From: Branchiostoma floridae
Lineage: Eukaryota; Chordata; Leptocardii; Amphioxiformes; Branchiostomatidae
Reading direction: 5' to 3'
Assembly: GCF_000003815.2 (NCBI RefSeq)
Contig: NC_049982.1
Span: forward strand, 7,857,849-7,921,848
Length of the DNA: 64,000 nucleotides
In this document: positions 35,401-45,349 of the stretch, piece after piece
How the letters are laid out: the number at the start of each line of letters is the position of its first letter
Numbering within the stretch: position 1 is the first letter of the stretch
Program-made: the position numbers and the translations under genes
The notes under the pieces: model-generated
Told to the model about the DNA's origin: nothing
What the model saw: the letters and a program-made list of their open reading frames with translations, nothing else
Database searches by the model: none

Positions 35401-38400
35401 CAAAGGCTGGCAGGCACCTGTTGCATGCTTAAGATGAAGGGAAAAGGCTGTCAAAAGTCACCTACCTAAGGTTTAGTTGGTGAAAATCTCACATTGGCAG
35501 GCAAATCTGACTTCTAAAGAGTGCATATGGCGAATTTGAAAACATTCGGTTCAGCGCAATGCGCCCCCACAAACAGAATAAGAAACTCTGGTGACCTTTG
35601 ACCTCCCTGATAACACCCAAACTATACATACTCTAGACTGTCTAAAACACTCCAAACATGGTAGAAAGCTTATTTTTCTCACGAAATAAAATAGCCAGAA
35701 TACCTGACCATAATTTCCAGCTCCAAAATGCCAACATTTCCCAACAAAAAGGCTTCTTACACTTACTTTTGCAAGCCATCTTCTGCGCATGTCTGTAATG
35801 GTGACCTTTCACCTGCTACAGGCTTCAAGTTCAAGATAGACAAATTTCAATTATTTCACATGGTGCGGAAAAGGGTTGCTCAGTATTAGCCTGAGTTTCA
35901 AAGATTTCTGACAAAGAATAGTCTCTTGGGAATAGCTTGGATAACAGGTGTTAGAGAGCTGTCCTCAATGCTGTGACAGTGGTCTGAGTCTATATGGACA
36001 GGTCCCTTGTCATTTGGCAAAAAGTGACAATCAAAGGAAAGGGAGTTGAAAACTGCTCACCTTGACACAAGGGGACTACTCTACCTCCATTTAGGCTCCT
36101 GAATCAGTACTAAAATGCTGTTAGTTTAGACCTGTAAGCACTTGATGAGTGTACATATTGCAATATATAGCCAAAGGATACAAAAAGTTGAAAAACTGAC
36201 AAAAAGGACAAAAAAGCATTAAAATGGAAGAATTTCTCAATGAATCTAAGTCAAATGAGTTAATTGAAGCTTGCCCCGGGGTCACATTACCAATTTCAGG
36301 GGAAATATAAGCCACAATGGCTCCTCTACACCCCCCCCCCCCATTCTGTGCACAGTATGCACTGTCAGTAAATGCTTGAAAGTGTAGCCTAGCAGCTTTT
36401 ATATACAAATTTAGGTGCCTAAATTGAGGAACAGTAGCCTCTTTCTGTCTGGGGTAGCAGATTATACCATTTCTTCCTTCTAAGTGCCACTTTTTGCAAA
36501 GCAATATTGAGACAAACCATAGTCTTAGACCTCCACCATAGCCCTCGTGACACATGAGTTAACAACTCCCAGGGGACTGTTACTGGGAGAACGGTCTCCA
36601 GGAAGTCTTTGAAATTTGTAACGACCCTGCCTCGCATCACTCGAAGTGACCGACACTTGTCTACCTTGAACTTCAAACCCATATGAAAATGCTGTAAGGG
36701 TACAGACCTCCAAAGGCTGGCAGGCACCTGTTGCATGCTTAAGATGAAGGGAAAAGGCTGTCAAAAGTCACCTACCTAAGGTTTAGTTGGTGAAAATCTC
36801 ACATTGGCAGGCAAATCTGACTTCTAAAGAGTGCATATGGCGAATTTGAAAACATTCGGTTCAGCGCAATGCGCCCCCACAAACAGAATAAGAAACTCTG
36901 GTGACCTTTGACCTCCCTGATAACACCCAAACTATACATACTCTAGACTGTCTAAAACACTCCAAACATGGTAGAAAGCTTATTTTTCTCACGAAATAAA
37001 ATAGCCAGAATACCTGACCATAATTTCCAGCTCCAAAATGCCAACATTTCCCAACAAAAAGGCTTCTTACACTTACTTTTGCAAGCCATCTTCTATGGCA
37101 TCAAAATGCTAATTCTGCGCATGTCTGTAATGGTGACCTTTCACCAATACAAGTTGTCACGCGACAACCGGGTTCTCGCCCTACTTCCTGATGCACGGTC
37201 GCGAGGCACGTCTTCCCATTCATCTAATGGCGCGCATCCCTACTAACGTCGGTGAGGTTCATGAACACGTGGAGGTATTACGGAACCGCCTACCGTCTGT
37301 GTTCAAGCTTGTACAGGAGAAGACACAGCAACAGCAATGTAGACAGAAGGAGCTCTATGACAAGAAAATTCACGGCAAGCCCTATGACATTGGCGACACC
37401 GTCTTCATCCTGAACAAACAGGTACCAACGGGGCTTGCGCGGAAATTGGCGCCAAAGACTAAAGGCCCATTTGAGGTCTTGCGCCGCATTAACGATCAGG
37501 TCTACGAAGTGCGTGGCATGAGAGGGAGGGCACAGCAGAAGGTAGTATGTGTGAGTTTTGAGAACATGATACCCTTCTCTCCCACCCAGGACGACCCGGA
37601 TTACAATCCGCGGAATGACCGACCCCGTCGGCCTGCCCGCCCTAACCGTAACCGGCGCCGAGAACCTTCCCTTTCAGAGGATCCAGTGACGTCCGGGGAA
37701 GAGTCCTCCCAGGGCACTTGTTCTGCTTCCGTTTCAGGTTCCGACCATCAGTCTGGCGATGAAGATGACCAGGACGAGGCGACCGTCCCGAAGACACTTG
37801 TTCCGCCGAGGGAGAGACGACCAGCTGTGAATCCGGACGTCTCCAGTGACAGCGAAGAGGAGAGGCCTTCGACAAGCCATACTGCTGACGTCCCGAGACC
37901 ACGACGACATCGCCGCAGACCGTCGTACCTGGAAGACTTCGCGTTGGACTCCGACTCGGATTATATAGATTTAACATAGTGTGTTATTGTTAAGTTGTGC
38001 TAAGCAAAGACAGACCACTTCGTGTCTTGCGGTTCTGATGGTGCAAATCTTTCGGCTGGGTGTGCTGGTGCATTGGTTGTTGTAGATTGTGTGTTGGTTC
38101 CTGTTTTGCCTGTAAATCACCGTGGCTAGGTCCCCCGGAAGTTAAGGTTAAGGTTATGAAGATTTTCTTTAGTATTAGGTACGGATGGAACTCCGGAGCT
38201 GAGATGAGAGGATTGGTAGGTATACACGTTTTCTGTTTTCACGCCGTAGCCAATGTAAGCGAGCTCAAGTCTCCTGCTGGTGTCGTCTGCGTGCTGCGTG
38301 TCCATCTCTCGAGGATGGGGATTTTGAGTATCTAATCTCAAAGGTGATTAGCAGTAAATCTCTCCCCATACCAGGTAGTATGTGTTAAGGTTACTTAGGT

Positions 38401-41400
38401 GTTTATTCGGGTAATGACGGACAAGTTTAAGTGATTGACCAGGTAGTATACATGGGATTCTACATGCCTTCTCTGCTTCTGGTGTGCCTGGCTGCCTTGT
38501 CGTCTGCTATGCACCTGTCACCGCCGTACACGTTGGAATTTTGTCTCTTGCGAAGCACACATGTAAATTTTTGTCTGTATCAGACACAGTGTAATAAAAC
38601 CAATGTTGTGTCACATGATAATTGCTGATGTATTGCTGATGTATTGCGTACGCATTGCTTTTGTATATGTATATCTGTATTATGCTGAACCTTTGTATTG
38701 TATTGACTATGTGCGGAATGTGAGTGGCCAATGGCTGGTGAGAGCAGTCTGATTGGTCACAGAGATTTAGATAATGATCAATATCTGTACTATGCTGAAA
38801 TTTTTGTATTGTATGGACCATATGCGGAATGTGAGCGACCAATGGCTGGTGAGAGCAGTCCGATTGGTCACAGAGAGCGAGATAATGATATATGGCTGAT
38901 ATCCCACTTTTGTTATTTTATATCAACCTGTTGTATTTTCGTTACACCTCCCTTGTAATGTTATGGTATCTTAACATTTGAGGACAAATGTTCGGTGAGG
39001 GGGAGGTAGTGTAACGGCCATGACCTTTGACATATGAGATAATTAGGTAATGACTGTCTAGACCATATGAGGAGGAGCTTACATTAGCATATTAGGTAAA
39101 CCCTGATTGGCTGGATGCCGACAGCATCCAACCAGCTTACCTGTGATGGGCGGAGTTATACAACCTATTGTCATGCTAGTTAACCTTAGAGATTGTATGA
39201 AGAGATTTAGTCAGTCTCGTGCCCCAAGGACTCAGGTGAGGTTGTTTTAGTAGGGCTTCGTCCCTCTGTTGGATTGCGTACTAGTTAGTTAGTTAGACCA
39301 ACTCTCTCTGTAAATATACTTAGATATCTGTATCATTATCCTAGACCTGTATCCTGTAACTGTAACTTGCTGTAGTCCTAAGTGAAACACATTGTATTAT
39401 ATGTTACTTGAGTCTAGCATAGGTTGAATAAACACGGCTCACAAATAGTAATCGACTGGTTTGGCTGAGTTCCTGATAAGCTAATATAGGACTTAGATAC
39501 CAAACACCCGAAACATTTCACACGTAAGGCGTAATCTAGCCTAAAAATTTCACGTAAAGCGTAATTGAGCCTAAAAATTACCCGTAAATCGTAGCTGGCC
39601 TCCCAAATTTCGTAAGTCGAAACGTAGTCTACCAGTAAATTTAATCCTTCAAAACACAGGAAATTGCGTTTCAGAGGATCAAGATTTCAAAATTTCGCCG
39701 GACCTCACTTGCGACTCCTTTCACCTTCGGTCATCGACATGGTAAAAATATGGTATATACCCTCAAAAATCTTCTTTTTTTTTTGCAAATAGAAATGTCA
39801 TTGAAGTTAGCTTAGTCTGCCAGCAAAATTTGCCCATCAGAATGCAGGAAATATCATTTTAGAGGGTCAAGATTTCAAAATTTCCATGGTCCTCCTTGTG
39901 CCGCCTCGCGCCTTTCGAACTCGAAATTCTGAAAATATGTTGGGGATGTGTGTCAACCTCAAAGATCTGTTTTGCTAATAGAAATTTGCCCATCAAAATG
40001 CACAAAATATCGTTTTATAGAGGGTCAAGATTTCAAAATTTAGCCGAATCTCCTTTGCCACTCTATTCACCTTCGGTCATCGACTTCGTAAAAAATATGT
40101 ATCATGGCTGGGGGATGTGACGTGTCAACCTCAAACACATTTTATTTGCTGATAGAAATGTAATTTCACTTAGTTTTCTATAATAGCCAAAAAAAATGGC
40201 GTTTCAGGGGGGCAGGATTTCAAAATTTTCCCGGACTTTCCTTCGGCGCTCGACGTGGCAAAAATAAGTTGACTGGCGTCACCCTCATAAGCTTACGCTG
40301 AACCCCTGGGACTCTTTAATTAGAAATGCCATTTAACTTAGCTTTGTTTGCCAGCGAAAATTTCCCTTCAAAATGCAGGGAATAGTGTTTCAGAGAGTCA
40401 AAATTTCAATCTTTCTTGCGGAGCACGACCCCGCCTCTGTCGAGTGTTGCCAGCCTTCCAGAATTTAGCGTAAACCGTTGTCAGCCTGTCTGAATTTAGC
40501 GTAAAACGTTGCCTGCCTTCGTGAATTTAACGTAAAGCGTTGTCGACCGTCCCGAATTTAGCGTAAAGCGTTGTCAGGACCCCCATGTAGACCCTCTTTT
40601 ACGTCCCTCTCGGAAGACGAATTCGTGGAATGACCATGAAAAGAACCATGCGTCATATGAATCAAGGGCACAATTACAAATGATTGGCAATAAACCAAGT
40701 TATTTCCCTTGCCGTGAATCTCCCCTTACCTGTAGCCACTGGTTGGTGTTCAGCGGGCCGTTGGCGCACCAAGCACCGGCCCATCCACCTTGGTCTGTAT
40801 AACTCTCTTCCCGAGAATGAAGGCGAGCTTCGCTGGTGGCACAATGTGGGTGCGTAGTGGATGCAGTGATGTGGCCATCAGGAATGGCGCCGCTCTCCAT
40901 ACCCAGTGGTACTGCAGTGCACAGCGGCTACGCAAAATGATCACGGTGAAATGATGACATTTGACAACATGTATCTGTACACCTCACATCGTCCATTCCC
41001 AATAGTACAACATGGCCATGGACCAGAGCCTAGTCTGATACGCTAGTAACGGTTGGTGTACGTAGTAACAGTTAACGAGGGCTGAAAATGTCCAACCTGT
41101 TGGCAGGATTGTCTCTCACACCCACCACATCCGCCAGCCGGCCCGGGAGGCCCGGGAACACCATCACGGCCGTCCCGCCCGTCTCGTCCGGCCGGTCCCT
41201 CAGGACCCCGGAAGAGGCCTGTAACAGTGGAAGTGATCGAAAACAGTTAATATCATTGCCAGCCCAGATAGAAATATGGCAAAGTTATTCATCAGAAAAA
41301 GTACAGGCACAGCCACCGGGTAAAAGACATTTTGGCATTTATCCAATATAGAACGTACCATAATCAAATAAATGCCAGACAGGGCACCAAACGATCGAAA

Positions 41401-42621
41401 GCCCCTTCGACTGGGGAATTAAAAGTTATGCTAGTGCTATACTAGAGTTGGGCCTAGACCTAAAGAGGTGACCTGTGAAGACCCTGGAAAACAGTCCGGT
41501 GTGACAGCGATCTCGCCCCACCCCCCCCCCCCCCAGCGATCTCGCCCCCCCGGGTCATTAATACTAGTCTTTTAAATTTCTAGAATATACTTCTGAAAAT
41601 ATACGGAGGTAAATGTAATATTAAAATATACAAGTTAAGTTAAACGCTTCGGCCTGTTACAATTATACATTTTCTCATTTGAAGAGCGTTACATATGTAT
41701 TGCCTTAGGTATGTAAATATGGAGTCTGAAGTCGTAACCTAAGTATATTGAAAATATTTGTTTTTGTATTGCGTCTACTAGATTGAAAATGTTTGTTTCT
41801 GTAATGTGTGCACTAGATTTACATACGGTATCGACTACAGTACAGGCGGGACATACCAATAGAAAATGATTGTCATTTTCAATTTTTTGAACCATATCTT
41901 ATATCAAACAGTTCCGTTTTGCAATGATTAAAGGGGAATACATTTTACACAGTTCAAATCACAAGCTTACCTTCGGCGAGGGAGACGATGTCGCTTGTAC
42001 GTTCCAGCTGCATTTTGCTTTTCCGCACATTTTCTATGTGACCTTCAACTTCTTGAAGACGATCCACCAATTTCATATCATGAAAACGTGGAACAAGCCC
42101 CAAAAGGTCATGCCAACGCCTGCAAAAATCAATCCCTTCTATATTATTCTAATAATTTCTGTATCAGTATCTATCATCTATATATCTAATCGCTGTTCGG
42201 CGTAACACACCAGCTTCGCAGGCGCGCGGCGCGTCATGATCAGCAGCTGGTTATATTACACAGAACGACCCGACAAGTTTTCACAATTCCCACCGAAAAC
42301 AAGTTTGTATGGTCTCAACCAAGAATATTCATACGAGTAAAAACGAAAATGGATGAGGGATTTAGGCAAAATGTTAAATGTAATAAAACCTATATGCGAA
42401 AAAAATGAAACAGAGGCATGCATATACTGAATCAAAAACAGATAGATAAATTGAACATTAGGTGATAGATATCAAAATGAAACTTACAGCTGATTAAAGA
42501 CGTAAAAAGTAGCGACTGCATTTGTGTTATTTGCAGCTCCACACGACGTCTGTTGGCCACAAGTCTGGACAAAGATACATAGAGCCAAAACGATACACAC
42601 ATGTCTGTACGAACCCGCCAT
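23467..42621 (-). CDS. Gene E: secreted paralogue, signal peptide, new coiled-coil exon, collagen, F5/8 type C (complete)
   Basis: Seven exons: 42488-42621, 41971-42119, 41097-41218, 40730-40927, 24314-24463, 23802-23935, 23467-23485; 906 coding bases, 301 residues, all phases matching. Start MAGSYRHVCI at 42621; the hydrophobic run VLALCIFVQTCG reads as a signal peptide. Exon 2 (from RWHDLLGLVPRFHD to RTSDIVSLAE) has heptad character and ends in phase 1, as the furin exon does in the paralogues, so it joins the collagen exon in frame. There is no membrane exon and no furin exon. Exon 4 has one extra codon ([12 protein letters not shown]) after acceptor GTAG. Exons 5 to 7 are normal discoidin with DCTGD-stop. 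A 16.3-kb intron between exons 4 and 5 holds a MITE and the gypsy element. Homology to the other paralogues ends near 41500. The new N-terminus is my prediction. Confidence 0.8.
24530..24952. mobile_element. hAT-like MITE, copy 1 (gene E intron)
   Basis: TIRs TAGGGCTGGGTATCGGTAC and GTACCGGTACCCAGCCCTA, with 8-bp target duplication ACCAAGAC at 24522-24529 and 24953-24960. No coding capacity. TIR start and 8-bp duplication fit the hAT superfamily. A second copy is at 50419-50851. Confidence 0.85.
24961..25340. other. Gene E intron sequence
   Basis: The first part resembles the exon 5 to exon 4 intron of genes B and G (CACCCAAnATGTGACAACGTAACCA and following). No gene. Confidence 0.5.
25341..25510. 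repeat. Left half of a CGTAAnGCGTA minisatellite element, split by the gypsy insertion
   Basis: Short units around CCGTAATTCGTAGG or TTCACGTAAAGCGTA recur about every 30 bp. The right half resumes at 39521 after the LTR element. Confidence 0.7.
25511..26021 (+). repeat. 5' LTR of the gypsy element
   Basis: 511 bp, TG...CA ends, with AATAAA at about 25928-25933 as likely poly(A) signal. It differs from the 3' LTR at about 25632 (T for C) and near 25692 (T for A). Confidence 0.95.
26022..26966 (+). other. Gypsy 5' leader
   Basis: Untranslated region between the LTR and the likely gag start. Small open frames here overlap in several phases and show no domain. Confidence 0.6.
26967..28201 (+). 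pseudogene. gag: gag of the gypsy element, frameshifted
   Basis: The likely start is MADNTLPYDPTGG at 26967, chosen because upstream open sequence is leader-like. The first part is Pro/Ser/Thr-rich. A capsid-like region follows, then a coiled stretch and two zinc knuckles, CRGCNEIGHIISRC and CYGCYEMGHMKSRC, near 28055-28150, ending in TAA at 28199-28201. The frame changes by one base at about 27325-27340, so this copy cannot make a single protein. The pol frame is open across the gag stop, suggesting fusion by frameshifting in the parent element (inference). Confidence 0.85.
28228..31314 (+). pseudogene. pol: pol of the gypsy element: protease, RT, RNase H, integrase N-terminal part
   Basis: A long open frame of about 1028 codons; the first shown codon is GTG and the true N-terminus probably comes from a gag-pol fusion. 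Protease motif LIDSGADVSII at about residues 36-46; reverse transcriptase with catalytic YLDD at about 491-494; RNase H with VDTDASDVGIGG near 640; integrase zinc finger GGHLGVEKT with CETC at about 885-920, then the first catalytic Asp in MDIVGPLP near 949. The frame is lost in the integrase core near 31245-31265, just before the second Asp, and ends at 31314. Remaining core sequence continues in another frame. Confidence 0.92.
31274..31460 (+). pseudogene. pol: Integrase core fragment after the frameshift
   Basis: The frame downstream of the shift reads TPYHPQSDGLVERFNRTMGN, the conserved region carrying the catalytic Glu, and runs through HLPAVKYAYN. It is then interrupted at 31460 by the tandem array. 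The coding sequence resumes at 37146. Confidence 0.9.
31461..37145. repeat. Tandem array of a 1.31-kb unit inserted in the gypsy integrase
   Basis: Four complete units (31461-32770, 32771-34078, 34079-35387, 35388-36697) and a fifth that stops at 37145. Units are almost identical; length differs only through a poly-C tract. The structure is (L-R)x4-L, with L about 426 bp starting GGGTACAGACC and ending GACCTTTCACC, and R about 884 bp. The last L has 22 extra bases near 37095-37116. AATA is present on both sides (31457-31460 and 37146-37149). Repeated minus-strand open frames of 79, 105 and 144 codons show no recognised domain and I do not call them genes. Confidence 0.95.
37146..37979 (+). 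pseudogene. pol: Integrase C-terminal part and acidic tail of gypsy pol
   Basis: Coding resumes with TTGFSPYFLMHGREARLP, typical of the integrase C-terminal region, then YDIGDTVFIL and KTKGPFEVLRRINDQVYEV, the SH3-like GPY/F region, followed by a long Arg-, Ser- and acid-rich tail ending SDYIDLT and stop at 37977-37979. No chromodomain is recognised. Intact in itself but separated from the rest by the array. Confidence 0.9.
37980..39009 (+). other. Gypsy 3' untranslated region
   Basis: No env is seen. It contains a 110-bp tandem duplication (about 38673-38782 and 38783-38892), each copy with GGCCAATGGCTGGTGAGAGC or a close variant, and ends in the polypurine tract before 39010. Confidence 0.7.
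39010..39520 (+). repeat. 3' LTR of the gypsy element
   Basis: 511 bp, same length as the 5' LTR, with about two substitutions. It is preceded by the polypurine tract and followed by target duplication CACG. Confidence 0.95.
39521..40610. repeat. Right half of the minisatellite-rich element
   Basis: Resumes the CGTAAAGCGTA units cut at 25510, then about five degenerate repeats of roughly 180 bp each containing GGGTCAAGATTTCAAAATTT (about 39680, 39865, 40020, 40215, 40395), then inverted-type GAATTTAGCGTAAAGCGTTG units up to 40580. GGACCCCC near 25368 and near 40567 with AGACCCTC hints at terminal repeats. No gene. Confidence 0.65.
41500..41560. repeat. Poly-C tract at the gene E homology breakpoint
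   Basis: CAGCGATCTCGCCCC occurs twice around a run of about 14 C. Intron homology with gene C (12740-13018) ends at GTCCGG just before this tract, so it marks where the chimeric N-terminus joins. Confidence 0.7.
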
Positions 42622-43180
42622 GCCGCGGCTAAAATGTTTACTGGGCACAATAGCCTTTATTCTATAGCCCACAGACTCATTATCTAAATACCTGCAGGAT
42701 CAAAGAAGCGAAAAAAAACCCATCACCCATTGAAGACCACTCGCTGTTACCGCCCCCTAATAAAGAACACGCGAATGACTTTTTTAAATACCAAAGATTT
42801 TGCTTTGAGAATTGCGTAACTGGTCACAGTCGGTCTCTTTTGAATCCCTTTGGGTTCTTCTCAAATGTAAATATTATAAAAAGATAGGTGAAACATAGTA
42901 GCCTAGGTATCATCTGATTTCTACCAGGATTCTTACTTTCGCTGCCCTGAAAAAAAATTGCAGTGCCGGGAGTATAAGGAGCCCGATTAGTAACGTATGT
43001 TTGGGATATTCAACAATATATACTTGGTACCCATAGGCGCATGATGGGCTTGGAAACAAACCTGGTTTGAACAATACGCGAAACCAAACAAGAAGGGCGC
43101 ATGTGTATCGGGGACAGGACGAGAAGTGTAAGGGACTATTGGGGCGTTATATTTTCACTAGCGTGTGTCTGTGTGTCTGT
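42622..43180. other. Gene E upstream region
   Basis: No similarity to the upstream blocks of the other paralogues. GGCTATAGAATAAAGG on the minus strand near 42650-42670 is a possible TATA-like element; this is weak. Confidence 0.3.
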
Positions 43181-43183
43181 ATA

Positions 43184-43358
43184 CAAGAAATCTAAAAAAA
43201 AAACATTCCGAGCTTTTATCACACGCTACCAACACACCAAGTATGAAACTAATCCTCCCAGAGTTAAACTCAAGAACGGCTGGGAGGATTGGTTTCATAC
43301 TTGGTGTGTTGGTAGCGTGTGATAAAAGCTGGGAATGATTTTATTTTAGATTTCTTGG
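43184..43358. repeat. Long hairpin (foldback) element
   Basis: Arms of about 75-80 bp, CAAGAAATCTAAAA...GAAACTAATCCTCCCAG and its near-perfect reverse complement, around a loop of about 18 bases. Could be a MITE or a source of hairpin RNA. Confidence 0.85.
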
Positions 43359-43599
43359 GCCCCAAGCTGCTTTCCTTGGTACTGAAGCACAACTTCCGGT
43401 TTTCTATCTCGTGTTATAAACTAGTTACGGTCGAGAAAGTTGGGTATAAGATAGCTCTTGTGCTCAGGAATAAGTTTGGGTCCCCTAGCGGCTAGTTTTG
43501 GAATAGAAGGGGCACGTTTGCAACTTCTAGAGTGGATAACTGAAGAGGGGAACCATATAATTTTTTTGTATGTAGGTACCTTAGACAATGTTGCACGAA

Positions 43600-43663
43600 A
43601 TAAAACACTAATTATGTCAAATTGAAGTAATTTTGCATAATTAATGAAAACATTCTACCGTAG

Positions 43664-43700
<37 letters not shown>

Positions 43701-45277
43701 TTGTCTTGGACATGGTATGGTCTTGACATTTGGGTGGTAGAAAGCTTTTAGGGCCATGACAAGTTGGGTCAAGATTCAGCCTCCTAACATTTAATTTTGG
43801 AACTGCAGGGGCGTTTTTGTAATGACATTCTAAACAGGATAACTGCAGAGAGGTAGGACGGATTCCCATCATTGAGGCATGCAGGTAGCCTAGACAAAGA
43901 TGTTCATAATGATTTACATGTTATGCAAATGATGACTTAATTTTTGGTGATTAATGAGGAAATTCTATAATTCCATTGTTTTCAATAACTGGACTTCAAT
44001 AAATGTAACGTATCTAAATTATCATAGGTGTAACATAGGCTGATACCAATATGCAAATGTAGACCTGTTTTTCATAATATATGCAAAAAAGTCAAAACCG
44101 CTTTATGATTGATGATGGGAATTTTATACTTGTGACATGCGTATGTTGTCAATGATGAACATCACCATGCAACTATCATGTAAATGGGTAATTCATTTGC
44201 ATAAGATTTTTAAAAGCTCGTAATATTTCCTGGAGGTATGATGTCATCGAACTCTAGTTCGATAAGGTAACTACAGAACATTGAGTATCTTAAACAGCGA
44301 ACGCTGGAGTCTAGTTCATTCCAATGACTTACGCAGTGCGGGACAAAGGATTTACTAAGTCTATCAGTTAAATATCTAGAAAGACTGAAATTGAGTTTGA
44401 TTTATTTCTCCAGGGGGAAGTCGAGAAGATACTCCCGTGTTAGGCCATTGACTAGTTTATAGAATAACAACTAGAGTTCCACGACCCCATACCTTCGCCA
44501 AATGACTTTAACCTTTACAACTAGTGTTTGAATTGTGCAAATAAGATCCTAATTTGTATAAATAGTATTCGTTAATCATCTCTTCAATCCAGTTACACAA
44601 TATGTTAAGAAAGAATGGTTTAACCACATTTTCTGATACTTAATGCAAATGAGGTCCTCATTTTTATGCAAATGATGTCCTCATTTGCATAATAGAGATC
44701 AATGATGTTCACCTGTTCATAACTCCCAAATGCCCCAAGTACGAAATTCCTGTCATTTACCACAATAGGATTATAGCATTTTCTCATTAATTATGCTCAT
44801 CTATCAATATCTTCTTCTCTTACTCATTTACCAATGTTACCAATGTTGCAATAGTCGGGTTTAGACGATTTCCTCATCAATTATGCAAATAAGATTTCAA
44901 TTTGCATAATAAATAGTAAACTATATGAAGCATCACTTGAGCTATCTACATACCAAAAATTGTGACGATCCGTTAATCCCTTCTTGAGTTATTCCCTTTC
45001 AAAATCTGACACTATCCGGCCCCTGCAGTTCCAAAACAAGCCGCTAGGGGGCCCAAAACTACACCACTTACTCTCTACCCCAAGAGCTATCTACCACTCA
45101 AAAATCATGACCACAGCATATCCAAAACTCGAGATATCAAACGCGGAAGTTAAACTGCAGTACCATAACAAGCCACTAGGGAGCCCAAAATCTAATCATT
45201 TTTAGGTATCTTCAAGACCTACCCACATACCAAATATCAATACAATCCATCCAGGGGTTCTTGAGTTATGCTGGTCT

Positions 45278-45317
<40 letters not shown>

Positions 45318-45340
45318 CTACCCAAAATATAACCTTCTCG
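43600..45340. repeat. AT-rich interspersed repeat region with microsatellites
   Basis: Contains (TA)14 at 43669-43696 and (AC)16-17 at 45281-45313. ATTATGCAAATnAGG and CCTAATTTGCATAA motifs recur many times here and again at 58920-59720, so both are copies of one non-coding repeat family. No gene is seen. Confidence 0.65.
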
Positions 45341-45349
45341 GCGAAGGTA

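Larger units (their letters stand above)
25511..39520 (+). mobile_element. Ty3/gypsy LTR retrotransposon, full length but broken
   Basis: Two 511-bp LTRs (25511-26021 and 39010-39520) start TGTAACGG and end TTTCA; I count two differences. The 4-bp target duplication CACG flanks the element (25507-25510 and 39521-39524). Domain order protease, RT, RNase H, integrase defines Ty3/gypsy. A TGG lies one base after the 5' LTR as candidate primer binding site, and GTGAGGGGGAGGTAG before the 3' LTR is the polypurine tract. No envelope-like gene is seen. gag and integrase have frameshifts, and integrase is split by a 5.7-kb tandem insertion, so this copy is not autonomous. Low LTR divergence shows recent insertion. 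Confidence 0.95.

Noticed and set aside
31624-36764. Repeated minus-strand open frames of 79, 105 and 144 codons in the tandem array
   Set aside because: No recognised domain, length varies with a poly-C tract, and repetition only reflects the repeat unit.
31461-37145. CRISPR-like or bacterial repeat array
   Set aside because: Units are 1.3 kb, contiguous and without spacers, in animal DNA.
31461-37145. Helitron as the identity of the array unit
   Set aside because: No 5' TC or 3' CTRR with hairpin at the boundaries and insertion is not between A and T; the flanking AATA also argues against it.
37980-39009. Envelope gene between pol and the 3' LTR
   Set aside because: Only short open frames, no signal peptide or membrane-anchor pattern, and a 110-bp tandem duplication instead.
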